DNA of 64,000 nucleotides from contig JAGVKQ010000017.1 in the NCBI GenBank assembly GCA_020050435.1, positions 186,001 to 250,000 on the forward strand. The letters run 5' to 3'. The DNA comes from Candidatus Caenarcanales bacterium (GTDB lineage Bacteria > Cyanobacteriota > Vampirovibrionia > 2-02-FULL-35-15). The notes under the pieces were generated by a model, which was given only the letters and a program-made list of their open reading frames with translations, was not told the DNA's origin and searched no databases. Made by a program: the position numbers and the translations under genes. Shown piece after piece: positions 51,204 through 60,473 of this stretch. How positions within the stretch are numbered: position 1 is the stretch's first letter; each line of letters opens with the position of its first letter.

Positions 51204-52052
51204 AAGCTCAAACTCTTTTAGCTTAAGAGTTAAGTAATTTTTTAGTTCATCTGACCTGGCATGCTCATTTACCTTTCTAAGGATGAATCCATAATCACTT
51301 TCTTCAAACTGAATTAAATCAAAAACTCTAGCAAAAGCATGAATGCCATATTCTGCTCCTATTTGAAAAATCCTTGACGAGTATGCACCAGATCGAATAT
51401 TTTCTTCTGAAAGTTTATAACTTTCATTTTCATATTTCTCTAAAATAATATCTTCCACTACTTGGCTTAGAACTTCTTCATTTAAAACATCATGAAAGAT
51501 CTTTTCTGACACTGTAACTTTTCCTTCTTTAAATAATTTTGTTTCATCCACCACCTCTTCTGAAGTTACATCTCTTCCAAAAACTTCTCCAGCCTCTTCC
51601 AGTGTATCTGTAGGATCTAGAATTATATGCAATCCTTCATTAGTAAGTGCTCCAAGAAATTTCTTTTCATTTCCAGTAACCAATAGCTGTTCTTTAAGAT
51701 AAACCCTTTTTCTATCTTTAAATGTCATGGCTAAACATATTTTCAGACTCATACATTCTTTTATATCCTCAGGAATTGGAGCCCCTTCGGAATATAAGAG
51801 GAATTCATAATTTTTTTTATTTGCAGCATCTAAGACTAATTTAAAAAACTTATGCTCTTTTGCCAGCTCATTTAATTTCTCAATTATACTTTCATGAAAT
51901 TGGTTTTTTGGTTTTGGAACACTAGAAAGAAGAGGAGCACTTTGTGCATAAGAATGAGATGGGGATTTGGTATCAACCTTATTATCCCCATGAGATGGGA
52001 GAATAAGAGGAAAAAGCAAAAGTGTACTTTTAAAGATAGGAGAAAGTTTCAT
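51195..52052 (-). CDS. Exported hypothetical protein, 285 aa
   Basis: An N-terminal signal (MKLSPIFKSTLLLFPLILPSHG) and a Ser/Pro-rich linker (TKSPSHSYAQSAPLLSSVPKPKNQ) suggest export. The remaining 230 residues are helical and acidic/basic mixed, with SEKIFHDVLNEEVLSQVVEDIILEKYENES and a C-terminal helix ending KLKEFELLE. I recognise no enzyme motif. The gene is divergent from the gene at 52221 and overlaps the convergent gene by nine bases. There is no obvious ribosome-binding site. Confidence 0.6.
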   Translation of the reverse strand: MKLSPIFKSTLLLFPLILPSHGDNKVDTKSPSHSYAQSAPLLSSVPKPKNQFHESIIEKLNELAKEHKFFKLVLDAANKKNYEFLLYSEGAPIPEDIKECMSLKICLAMTFKDRKRVYLKEQLLVTGNEKKFLGALTNEGLHIILDPTDTLEEAGEVFGRDVTSEEVVDETKLFKEGKVTVSEKIFHDVLNEEVLSQVVEDIILEKYENESYKLSEENIRSGAYSSRIFQIGAEYGIHAFARVFDLIQFEESDYGFILRKVNEHARSDELKNYLTLKLKEFELLE

Positions 52053-52127
52053 TTAATGAGGAAATCCTATCAAAAATCTCTCAGTTTGTCATTGCAAATT
52101 TTCATTGTTTAAATCATTCTAGCTAGA

Positions 52128-52153
52128 TTAAATTTCTCTAATAATACGGATTA
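52128..52153 (+). promoter_or_regulatory. Upstream motif shared with the gene at 49632 (copy 2)
   Basis: TTAAATTTCTCTAATAATAC followed by GGATTA, nearly the same as at 49544-49568. A TATAAT box (52207-52212) lies between it and the start codon at 52221. Confidence 0.55.
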
Positions 52154-52206
52154 GAGGCTTGTTCTAAAATGGTATTTTTCATTATGATATAGACTCATTT
52201 AAGATT

Positions 52207-52212
52207 TATAAT
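52207..52212 (+). promoter_or_regulatory. -10 box of the gene at 52221
   Basis: TATAAT ends eight bases before the ATG; no Shine-Dalgarno sequence. Leaderless geometry. Confidence 0.45.
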
Positions 52213-52220
52213 TTTATTTT

Positions 52221-54305
52221 ATGAAAACACCTACTGTATCATTACAACAAACCCAAAGGCCGCCCGCTGGCAAAAATGGAAATGATAGAACTGTTAATGG
52301 TTTTCACTTTCGAAAAAATAAGGGTCTTGCTGCTGAAAGAAACGGAGGCACATCTCTAACAAATGGATTCACTCATTCTTCAGAATTTGCTGTAGTTATA
52401 AGTAATGACTCGGGAGGAAAAATATCAGTCATCGGTATAAATATAGATGAAAATAGGGAGTTCGCCGGAACTCATGTTCGTCCTGGAACTATTTACATTG
52501 CAAAGCAAATATCTGGAGCAAAGGCAGGCATAGTACTAAATCCAGTAAGTACTCATAATAGACTATCTCAGGTAGGACATTATAATGATGGTAGGGATGA
52601 AGGACCTAGGGCACAAATTGCTAAAATACTTGTAGAGAGTTCAGGTGCAATAGCAGAAGCAGCAACTTCCATGAAGGTTGAGTTTGCTAGACCAGTTGGT
52701 ACTCCTAAATCTTTTTCACCACAAGATAGATTTATTGCACAGATCCAGAACGAGAAAACAAAATTTGCTATCGGAAATAATGATTTAACTAGAATTAAGA
52801 AGCGCGATAAAAAAGTAGAAAATTACAACGCTTCTATACCTTTAAAAAGGCTTGGAAATGATCTAGATAGGAAGAGAGTTCCCGCTGGCGAAGAGGTGCC
52901 AGATGAAAACCCAGATAGAAATAGAGTTTCAGATAGACACAGTTATGCAGATGCTGTTTCTTTGCTTTCATCCTTAGCAAGTGACGGTTCTCTAACTGCT
53001 GAAGAAAAGTCTAGTAAGGCAAGAGCTCAAATTAGAATTATGAAAGCTTTAACCACAACGAGACAAGTAAATGATTTTAGAAAAATTCCTAGAGCTCAGT
53101 TTCCATATCTTGATGAATGGATTCCTCATGAAGCAGTAAAGCATAAACCTAGATTACGTAGCGGTAAAAGAACAACTGGGAGATCTACGGGTAGAAAAGA
53201 TATACAAAAAGGTAATGGAAAAGTAGGCACTGAGGATACACAGTCACATAATGTAACTCTTGCAAAAGCAAAATTTCACTCCATTTTAAGAAGAGAAGAT
53301 GGAAAACTTTCAGAAGCTGGCTATGCAGAGGATTTAGAAAATAAACGACTTAAAGAAATTGATGAAAGTACTGAACCTATAGATATTAAACTGGCTTCAG
53401 TAGCAGAAACTTTAATAGCTATGCATCTTGGGAGACCTTATGAATATGACATTAGAATTTCTGAGCATAGAAACCTAATAGATACAGCTTTAGAATCTAT
53501 GGAAGCTATACCATACAAAACAAGAAAAAAGACAAAAAAAATAGAACAAAAAGATGGCACTATAATAAGATCAGAAATACGTGTAAGAAAGTCTCGTGGC
53601 TTGTTTGCAATAGCAAGGGAAGTCGAAGACTTTATTTCCAGACATCATAATCCAGAAATTACAGATTTAGCAGCATCAGGAATAAGATCTGGAGTTGATC
53701 TTGCAACATTTGAAAAGCTTCTTGATATGGGAGCTTCTACTGACGAGTTAAAGGTTGTAATTGAAAATAATTCTCCTTATTTAAATAAGAAAGTGCTAGA
53801 TAAATTATTTGACGGTGGAGCAAGCCTTGAATTTCTAAAGCTATATCTCACTACTGCTAAAGGTTTAGGTGAACCATGGTTTAGTTTAGAGAGATTTGAG
53901 ACAGATACACTATCTATTACAGAAAAAAGATTAGGAACTGATTTTTATAGAGAGTATGCAGAATTAACAAAACTTATGAAAGAAGTTTCTTATCCCCGTG
54001 AAAGTTTTGAAGCAGATTTAAATAGATTAATGAAATTACCTCCTACTGCAATAGCCATATATAGAACGGCATATAAAGATTTTGCAAAGACTGAAGGACC
54101 TAGAAGAAAAGAAGCACTTGAAAGAAGTTCTTATCCTATGCGTACGAATAGAGACTTTAAAGGGAACGAATTTATAGATGAAATTATAGAGGCATTAGGT
54201 ACTGGAGAAATTTATTCTGCCAGTTTAGATCTATCTTCACAAGGCAGATTAACTCAACATTTAAATATTCCTGGGGTTTTAGGTCTTCCTCCCACTGGAG
54301 TCTAA
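52221..54305 (+). CDS. Large hypothetical protein, 694 aa
   Basis: I do not recognise this protein. The first 60 residues are basic and disordered-looking (RPPAGKNGNDRTVNG). A possible folded domain spans 60-150 (FAVVISNDSGGKISVIGINIDE, then IAKQISGAKAGIVLNP). A basic Gly/Lys/Arg-rich linker follows near residues 310-345 (RLRSGKRTTGRSTGRKDIQKGNGK). The second half is helical, with ankyrin-like spacing near residues 480-560 (GVDLATFEKLLDMGAS, VLDKLFDGGASLEFLKLYLTTAKG), which could be a small repeat domain. It overlaps the convergent nanE by four bases. Its upstream region shares a motif with that of the gene at 49632. Confidence 0.6.
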   Translation: MKTPTVSLQQTQRPPAGKNGNDRTVNGFHFRKNKGLAAERNGGTSLTNGFTHSSEFAVVISNDSGGKISVIGINIDENREFAGTHVRPGTIYIAKQISGAKAGIVLNPVSTHNRLSQVGHYNDGRDEGPRAQIAKILVESSGAIAEAATSMKVEFARPVGTPKSFSPQDRFIAQIQNEKTKFAIGNNDLTRIKKRDKKVENYNASIPLKRLGNDLDRKRVPAGEEVPDENPDRNRVSDRHSYADAVSLLSSLASDGSLTAEEKSSKARAQIRIMKALTTTRQVNDFRKIPRAQFPYLDEWIPHEAVKHKPRLRSGKRTTGRSTGRKDIQKGNGKVGTEDTQSHNVTLAKAKFHSILRREDGKLSEAGYAEDLENKRLKEIDESTEPIDIKLASVAETLIAMHLGRPYEYDIRISEHRNLIDTALESMEAIPYKTRKKTKKIEQKDGTIIRSEIRVRKSRGLFAIAREVEDFISRHHNPEITDLAASGIRSGVDLATFEKLLDMGASTDELKVVIENNSPYLNKKVLDKLFDGGASLEFLKLYLTTAKGLGEPWFSLERFETDTLSITEKRLGTDFYREYAELTKLMKEVSYPRESFEADLNRLMKLPPTAIAIYRTAYKDFAKTEGPRRKEALERSSYPMRTNRDFKGNEFIDEIIEALGTGEIYSASLDLSSQGRLTQHLNIPGVLGLPPTGV

Positions 54306-55009
54306 TCCTGCCTAATAGCACTAACAAAACGTTTTGTAATTAAATGAGGTCTAGTTATAGCTGTTCCTATTACTACTGAAAAAGCACCGATATCAAAGGC
54401 TTCTCTTACATCTTCTGGATCCCATATTCTGCCTTCCATAATAACTGGTACTTCAGTAGCTTCTATGAGCTCTGCAAGTAAATTAAAATCAGGTCCATCA
54501 TTTACTTTAAATCTTGTTTCTTTTGTATAGCCAGAAAGTGTAGTAGATAAAATATCTGCTCCTAATTTAATAGCATTTATGCCTTCTTCCAAAGTAGCCA
54601 CATCTGCAATTACTATTTTTCCATCATCTTTTACTAGATTTATCTGATCTTCAAGGGTAGATTCATCTGCTCTAAGTCTATTTGTACCATCAAGAGAGAT
54701 AAACTCAATGTCACATTTTAAAAGCTCTTTTACATCTTTCATGGTGGCCGTTATATAAACCTTTTCCAGCCAATTTATAGGTGTGGGCTCTAATTTAGTT
54801 AGTCCTATAACTGGTACAGTAATTTCTTTTTTTATGTGTTTTATATTTTTTACACCACAAAGCCTAAGACCACAGGCACCACCTGAAATAACTGATTTAC
54901 TTAATGCTAAGAGGTTATCCGGTGAGTTTAAAGGCTCGTTGTCCTGAGCTTGGACAGAAACAATGATTTTGTTTTCAATTTGTTCAAGAATTTTCTCTAT
55001 ATTCAGCAT
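54302..55009 (-). CDS. nanE: N-acetylmannosamine-6-phosphate 2-epimerase
   Basis: NanE converts ManNAc-6-phosphate to GlcNAc-6-phosphate. It is a TIM barrel of the NanE family: KIIVSVQAQDNEPLNSP at the start (IVSVQA... PL), GLRLCGVKNI, EFISLDGTNRLR, GADILSTTLSGYT (about residue 151), and EGRIWDPEDVREAFDIGAFSVVIGTAITRPHLITKRFV (about 193-230) all match. Length 235 aa is normal. It is divergent from the nagB-like gene, 55 bases apart, which fits an amino-sugar pathway in which NanE and NagB flank an absent NagA. TATAAT lies 18 bases before the ATG. Confidence 0.92.
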   Translation of the reverse strand: MLNIEKILEQIENKIIVSVQAQDNEPLNSPDNLLALSKSVISGGACGLRLCGVKNIKHIKKEITVPVIGLTKLEPTPINWLEKVYITATMKDVKELLKCDIEFISLDGTNRLRADESTLEDQINLVKDDGKIVIADVATLEEGINAIKLGADILSTTLSGYTKETRFKVNDGPDFNLLAELIEATEVPVIMEGRIWDPEDVREAFDIGAFSVVIGTAITRPHLITKRFVSAIRQD

Positions 55010-55064
55010 AAGATTAAACTTTAGTATATTATATTTTAAGATAATTTTTAAAAAATTTAATGAA

Positions 55065-55811
55065 ATGAGATTTCCAATTACTAAAAATCAAAAAGCTGGT
55101 GACAAAAAAGCATTTAAAGCCATTGAAAAACAGGTTTTATTAAAGCCAGATTCTTTAATTGGTCTTGCTTCTGGAAAAACTACGGATGGCTTACATAAAC
55201 TTATAGAAAAAGATTGTAAGAAAAATCCAAAAAAATGGAAAAAAATAAGAGTTTTTCAAATAGATGAAAATATAGGCATTCCACCTAAATCACCTCTAAG
55301 TTTTAATTATGAAATCTCAAACGAATTAAAAAGCTTATTTAAAATACTTGATAAAAAAAACATCTTTTTAATTGATGGAAGTAAATCACCAAAAAAAACA
55401 ATTAGTGAAGCCTACAATTTTATTAAAAAAAATGGTGGTATAGATCTTATAATTCTAGGAATAGGCCCTATCTTCGATGCACATATTGCTTATAATACTG
55501 TAGGAAAAAGCTCTCTTAATTCCAAGATGAGGGTGGTAGAGTTACACCCAAAGATCAGTAAAAAATATGAAGAGAAGGTTAGTGAGGGTTTGATAAATCA
55601 ACCCCCAACTAAGGGCATCACTCTTGGCATTAAAGATATATTGGATTCAAAAAAAGCTTTACTTATCGCTTATGGTCCAGATAAAGCAAAATCTATAAAA
55701 CTAGCTTTTACTGGAAAAGTAAACATAAAAAAAGCCACTGCTAGTGCATTACAGTTACATAAAAATCTTGAAGTAGTTTTAGATAAAGAGGCAGCAGCTT
55801 TGCTAACCTAA
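55065..55811 (+). CDS. Glucosamine-6-phosphate deaminase-like protein
   Basis: NagB-fold protein. GLASGKTTDGLHKLI (about residues 33-47) binds phosphate; QIDENIGIPPKSP (about 65) matches the NMDEYVGLP-type site with the Asp-Glu; GIGPIFDAHIAYN (about 122-134) has the Asp-x-His of NagB, but the usual Glu five positions later (HIAFNEP) is replaced by Thr (HIAYNTV), and two residues are inserted before the Asp. The C-terminus keeps GITLGIKDILDSKKALLIAYGPDKAK. An in-frame start 34 codons upstream would add an unlikely hydrophobic stretch over the nanE promoter, so 55065 is preferred. It may be a divergent deaminase or a related isomerase. Confidence 0.72.
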   Translation: MRFPITKNQKAGDKKAFKAIEKQVLLKPDSLIGLASGKTTDGLHKLIEKDCKKNPKKWKKIRVFQIDENIGIPPKSPLSFNYEISNELKSLFKILDKKNIFLIDGSKSPKKTISEAYNFIKKNGGIDLIILGIGPIFDAHIAYNTVGKSSLNSKMRVVELHPKISKKYEEKVSEGLINQPPTKGITLGIKDILDSKKALLIAYGPDKAKSIKLAFTGKVNIKKATASALQLHKNLEVVLDKEAAALLT

Positions 55812-55841
55812 AATCATGTAAAATTATAAGCAGGAGAAAAC

Positions 55842-58448
55842 ATGTCAACTACAGCAATTCCAAAACCACAAAAATCACCTGAACCAAATGTTTATGATCC
55901 TAGAACAAGTATAGAAGGTTATCCAAATACGCCTGAAGATAAAAACTTTGCATTGAAAGTAAAAAATGCCAGACCTAAATTGTTTAGTGAGTCTAAATAT
56001 GCAAACACTATTAAAAGACCTTTAACTACAATTGAGAAAATCTGGTTTGCTCATCTTGAAGCTGGAAATCCTGATAAAAAAGGCTCTATTATTTATGTAA
56101 AACCAGATTTACTCTTAATGCAAGATGCCACTGCAAAATTATTATTAATTCAAGCTGAGCTATTATTTACATTATTAGAGAAAGAACAATCTGATATTTT
56201 AACTGTACTTTACTATGACCATAATATTAAAGTTGATTTTGGTATTGAAAAAGCAATTGTAGATGATAAAGATGGAATTAAGTTTTTAGGCACCAGCTCT
56301 AGTAAGCGTGGAATTATTTTTTCACTTCCTGGGAATGGGATTTGTCACAGAGTAAGTGATGAGTATTTTGATATGCCAGGCGGTATATTATTCGGCTCTG
56401 ATTCTCATACGCCTACTGCTGGTGGAATGGGAATGTTTGTTGTAGGAAAAGGCGGCTGGAGTATAGCAAAATCTCTTGCTGCAGGACTTCCTATGCCTGT
56501 AGATAGAAACCCGATTATTGGAGTACATTTAAAAGGTTCTCTTCCTGATGGCATAGAACCAAAACAAATTGTCTCTATTTTAAATAGAGATATTATTAGA
56601 TTTTTTGGAACAGAAGGAAATGGATCTTACATAGAGTTTTTTGGAGAAGGAGTAAAATCTGTTTCTGTCGTGGGCAGAAGCTCTATTACAAACTCTCTTG
56701 TAGATGGTGGCATGGGAACTGGGGTTTTTCCAGCCGATGAACAAGTAATAAATTATTTAAAAACAAGAAATAGACCCGATTTAGCTGAGTGGGTTTCAAA
56801 GAATTTAAAAGATTTAAATCCCGATCCAGAAGTTTTACAAGATCCTGGAAAATACTATGACATAACTCTTGAGTATGATCTTTCCAAAGAAATACATCCA
56901 GCCCTTGCTATGCCTGGAAATCCAAAAAACGTTTTTTATCTAGATGAAATCCCAAAAGTTATCAACTTTATAAATGATGAGATTTTTCCAAACTATAAAA
57001 ATTATTTAATCAATGGAAAAACAGATAGGTTAAAGGTAGAAGAGGCTTGCAAGATTAAATCTAAAGATGTTTTACGAGCCACGGCATTAGAAACGCTTGT
57101 AAATTTTGCAGTTCAAGAAGTTGATGTTAAAAAATCTTATGATAAAAGAAAATTAAGCTTAGAAGTAAGTTCAGGTAGTGTAGGCAGCTGTACTCACTCA
57201 GGGAAAGATGACATAGAAGCTGTTGTTTGGGCAAACATTCAATTAGCTAAAAATAAAATAAAAAGAAATGCCCCAGTAAGTGTTACATATGGTTCTCGTG
57301 ATGGCTGGCTCTCAGTTCAAGGAAATAAAACTATTCAGGATTTAATTACTGATGGTCACTTAATTTTATTAGATAGTGCTTGTGGACCCTGCATAGGGAT
57401 GGGCTTTGCACCAGCAGTAGAAAGCGCTTCAGTCAGATCGTTTAACAGAAACTTTATGGGTCGTGGTGGAAATAAAGAAAAAATTGATCAAGTTTATTTA
57501 ACCAGCCCTGCTGTAGTAGTTTATTTAGCAGCATCAGGCAGATTTGATTCTTATGATGCTGAAACAAAAACCTTTAAAGTAAAAGATGAATCTGGAAAAG
57601 AAGTAAAAGTAAAACTTACAAACCCTACATCTGAAGCCTCTTTAAAGGCAGTGGTTGCAAATGACTTCAACAATCCTGATGGAGAAAGACCTGCATTTAT
57701 TCTTCCTGCTCCAAAAGACAAAGCAAAAGATATTAAAGTGCTTTATGATGGAGAAACGATAGCACCATTACCTGGCGACATGTACGATACCCCGCCTAGT
57801 AAACTTGAAAATCTTCCAGTACTAGTAGCACTAGGAGATAATGTAACCACTGATGATTTATCTGCTGCTGGTACTAAATATATTCCTAAGCGTGGGAATC
57901 TGCTCGAATTAGAGCCAGGATATTTTGAAAGTATTTCACTTCGTGAGGGAAAAGATCCACAGTTTTACTACAATCTTGCTAAAGAATATAAAACTAAAAC
58001 CAATGGTTCAGTAATGGTCGGTGGAAAATTATTTGGATCAGGATCATCACGCGAAGCGGCAGCATTTATTCCCAGACACTTAAGAGTAAGAGTAGCCATT
58101 GCAGAGAGCTTTGCACCGATACATAGAGAAAATGCTATCGAACAAGGGCTTTTTTATATGACTTATAAAAATCCTGCTGATAGGTCTAAGTTTGACAGAG
58201 ATGATTTAATCACTATCTCTGGTTTAGATAAATTAGATGCAGACAATAGAGACGTAGAAGTAAAAATTAAAAAGAAAGATGGAAGTGAAGTTTCTATAAT
58301 TTGTGAACACGTTTTAGACACTCCATATAAAATAGAAGTATTTAGAGCAGGTTCAGAACCTAATCTTTTTAAGAAAATACTAATCGACCAATTTAAAGGT
58401 GATGTAACTGCATTTATGAAATGGTTTGAAGAGAAGAACAGGTTATAA
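55842..58448 (+). CDS. Aconitate hydratase
   Basis: Aconitase isomerises citrate and isocitrate with a 4Fe-4S cluster. The catalytic-domain motifs are GSDSHTPTAGGMGM (about residue 184), GSVGSCTHSGKDD (about 446, first cluster Cys) and DSACGPCIGMG (about 511, second and third Cys). The swivel domain contains ALGDNVTTDDLSAAGTKY and GSGSSREAAAFIPR. Length 868 aa places it with the AcnA/mitochondrial-type enzymes. AGGAG lies six bases before the ATG. It follows nagB by 30 bases; no citrate synthase or isocitrate dehydrogenase is in the window. Confidence 0.94.
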   Translation: MSTTAIPKPQKSPEPNVYDPRTSIEGYPNTPEDKNFALKVKNARPKLFSESKYANTIKRPLTTIEKIWFAHLEAGNPDKKGSIIYVKPDLLLMQDATAKLLLIQAELLFTLLEKEQSDILTVLYYDHNIKVDFGIEKAIVDDKDGIKFLGTSSSKRGIIFSLPGNGICHRVSDEYFDMPGGILFGSDSHTPTAGGMGMFVVGKGGWSIAKSLAAGLPMPVDRNPIIGVHLKGSLPDGIEPKQIVSILNRDIIRFFGTEGNGSYIEFFGEGVKSVSVVGRSSITNSLVDGGMGTGVFPADEQVINYLKTRNRPDLAEWVSKNLKDLNPDPEVLQDPGKYYDITLEYDLSKEIHPALAMPGNPKNVFYLDEIPKVINFINDEIFPNYKNYLINGKTDRLKVEEACKIKSKDVLRATALETLVNFAVQEVDVKKSYDKRKLSLEVSSGSVGSCTHSGKDDIEAVVWANIQLAKNKIKRNAPVSVTYGSRDGWLSVQGNKTIQDLITDGHLILLDSACGPCIGMGFAPAVESASVRSFNRNFMGRGGNKEKIDQVYLTSPAVVVYLAASGRFDSYDAETKTFKVKDESGKEVKVKLTNPTSEASLKAVVANDFNNPDGERPAFILPAPKDKAKDIKVLYDGETIAPLPGDMYDTPPSKLENLPVLVALGDNVTTDDLSAAGTKYIPKRGNLLELEPGYFESISLREGKDPQFYYNLAKEYKTKTNGSVMVGGKLFGSGSSREAAAFIPRHLRVRVAIAESFAPIHRENAIEQGLFYMTYKNPADRSKFDRDDLITISGLDKLDADNRDVEVKIKKKDGSEVSIICEHVLDTPYKIEVFRAGSEPNLFKKILIDQFKGDVTAFMKWFEEKNRL

Positions 58449-58454
58449 ATAGAT

Positions 58455-60011
58455 TTACTGTGGTGGCGGTGGAGCTTCTTTTAGAGGAGGTTCATCTGGA
58501 ATAACAGGAGTGGGTAGTACTGGCTTTAGTTTTCTAGGAGCTTCTTCTGGCTCAGCTAATTTTGGAGCTGGCGCCGTATCATAAGGTTTTGAAAACTCAG
58601 AACCTGGCTCAGGAGTTAAAGGTTCTGCTGGTGGACCTGGAGTAATAGGCACTACAGGCTCAGGTAAGGGTGGCACTTCTAATTTTGGTCCTTTTAGGTC
58701 TGGGTCGGGTCTAGCAAAAAATCTAAATATACCGACAACAATGCCACTTGTTTCTTTTTTTCTTCTTTCTAGTAGTGCTATTTCTTCACTTTTTAAAGAC
58801 TTGGCTAAAGCAAGTTCTTTTTCTGACATAACATCTAAACCAGCACCAAGTAGTTCTCTTTTCAAGTGACTAGTTCTATTTGCAATCCCAATAGAAGTAA
58901 GAGATCTTGTAGTCATCACTCCCATTCCTACAACTTCTCCATATTCATTTAATACAGGGCATCCAGAATATCCAGGATTAAGTCCAAATCCAAACTCAAT
59001 TCTATGAATAACCCTCCCACCACCAGTTTCGCCAACTACTTGAGGACGAGAAATTATTCCAGAAGCAACAGATCCTCTAAATCCGAGTGGACTTCCTAAA
59101 ACAAACACCTCCTGCCCAGGAAGCAATTCTTGTACAGAATCTGCTAATGTTAACCCATTAGCACTTGGAAAATTAAAGTCCTCTGGAAGCTCAATACAAA
59201 GAAAATCGCCATCATTTGCTGAACTATAAGATTTTATTCCGCTAGTTATTTCTCCCGGAGTTATTGTATACGTATTTTTTCCATCGAAACTAGTTAAAGT
59301 CATTTTCTGTTTAAGAAAACTTTCTTCACCTGCATGTCCATGTCCACAAGAAATTAAATATTTCTTATCTTTAATTTTTACAACAAATCCACTGAAAAGA
59401 TCCTTTCTTTCAGTTGGCTTTTCACTATCAAAAGTGGTTATCATTACAACTGAAGGTGAGACTTTTTTTATAAGCTCTACTTTTCTTGATTCTATAGCAT
59501 TAATTCTTGAAGAAACTGATGTTACTTGAGTTGATAACTGACTTGCTGTTTGATTAATTCCTTCTCTTGTTTGAGCAATTTGGGTTTCTGCACCATTAAT
59601 TCTTATTTTTGCTGCTTCAAATTCTTGTCTTAAACTGGTATTTGCTCCATTTGCTAGAGATAAGTTTGATTGTAGTCTTGCATTCTCTTCTTCAGCAAGC
59701 CCAAGTCTTCTATTTAATTCTACTTGTGCACTTATTGATTGGTCTACTGCTTGCTGATTAGTTGCTTTTTCCTCCTGAAACTGCCTGGTAAGTTCTGCTA
59801 CTGCTACTTGGTGTTCTCTAATTTCTACTCTTTGGCTGTTAAATCTTCTATCATTTAAAAATCTCTCGTCTAATCTCTGCCCAGCAGTAATGGTATCTTT
59901 TTCTTGAATATTAGAATTATTTATATCAACTGCTCCAGCAATACCTGCAGCAGCCAAAGCTCCATAAGCTGCTATCCTACTAAAAATTCCTGCTCTGTTA
60001 ACAGAAGTCAT
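58455..60011 (-). CDS. Membrane-anchored coiled-coil serine protease
   Basis: Residues about 10-30 form a hydrophobic anchor (IAAYGALAAAGIAGAV). Residues about 40-185 are coiled coil. A trypsin-like protease domain follows (about 190-395): His in SCGHGHAG, Asp in NDGDFLCIELP, Ser in NPGYSGCPVLN, in the HtrA/S1C style but without PDZ. The last 100 residues are Pro-rich (GPPAEPLTPEPGS, EEAPRKLKPVLPTP). The usual GNSGGP around Ser reads GYSGCP. It is a paralogue of the gene at 61254 and shares its promoter sequence. CAGGAG is the ribosome-binding site. It probably acts outside the membrane; substrate unknown. Confidence 0.8.
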   Translation of the reverse strand: MTSVNRAGIFSRIAAYGALAAAGIAGAVDINNSNIQEKDTITAGQRLDERFLNDRRFNSQRVEIREHQVAVAELTRQFQEEKATNQQAVDQSISAQVELNRRLGLAEEENARLQSNLSLANGANTSLRQEFEAAKIRINGAETQIAQTREGINQTASQLSTQVTSVSSRINAIESRKVELIKKVSPSVVMITTFDSEKPTERKDLFSGFVVKIKDKKYLISCGHGHAGEESFLKQKMTLTSFDGKNTYTITPGEITSGIKSYSSANDGDFLCIELPEDFNFPSANGLTLADSVQELLPGQEVFVLGSPLGFRGSVASGIISRPQVVGETGGGRVIHRIEFGFGLNPGYSGCPVLNEYGEVVGMGVMTTRSLTSIGIANRTSHLKRELLGAGLDVMSEKELALAKSLKSEEIALLERRKKETSGIVVGIFRFFARPDPDLKGPKLEVPPLPEPVVPITPGPPAEPLTPEPGSEFSKPYDTAPAPKLAEPEEAPRKLKPVLPTPVIPDEPPLKEAPPPPQ

Positions 60012-60053
60012 TAAATCTCCTGAGGTTAAATATAAAGTTGTAATTGTTGAAAA

Positions 60054-60082
60054 ATTGTACTATCTACAAAGGTGTTTGTCTA
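60054..60082 (-). promoter_or_regulatory. Protease promoter (first paralogue)
   Basis: On the minus strand: TAGACA, 17 bases, TACAAT. The same hexamers, the same spacing and a similar flanking sequence occur before the paralogue at 62782-62810, and both have CAGGAG before the start codon. Confidence 0.75.
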
Positions 60083-60473
60083 TAGCATGTTCATAAGATT
60101 TCAGGAAAGAGTAAAAATATTGATGAAATGTCCATGAATTTCTTTCTTAACCGTTTTTAATTAAAAGTAAAGTTTGAAAAAGTTTTGAAAAGAAGTTTTA
60201 CATACATTAAGTTACAATGTAAAAAACTTATACAAGAATTTTTTATTCCATTCGCGAATTTTTTTACCGTGATAAGATGAACTTAATCTATAGAGCAATG
60301 GCGCTTAAACATTGAATTACGCAGGGGTATAATTACCTTCACTTGTTTTTGTCTTGGAATAGAAATATACCAAGGCATGCATTTGTACGTGGGTTTTTTG
60401 TTTATTACTTTTGCTAGTGGATAATTTGGTGGTTTTTCCACCATAGGGATACTCATGTCTAAAAGGAGAAAAT
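60083..60473 (+). other. Long leader region before the gene at 60474
   Basis: This 391-base gap has no supported protein gene. It contains the palindrome ATTCGCGAAT with a following T run (about 60251-60268), CTTGG/CCAAG inverted arms (about 60352-60375), and a clean hairpin TGGTGG/CCACCA (60427-60443) 30 bases before the start. The ribosome-binding site AAAAGGAG is strong. A leader RNA with regulatory folding is likely. Confidence 0.45.
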
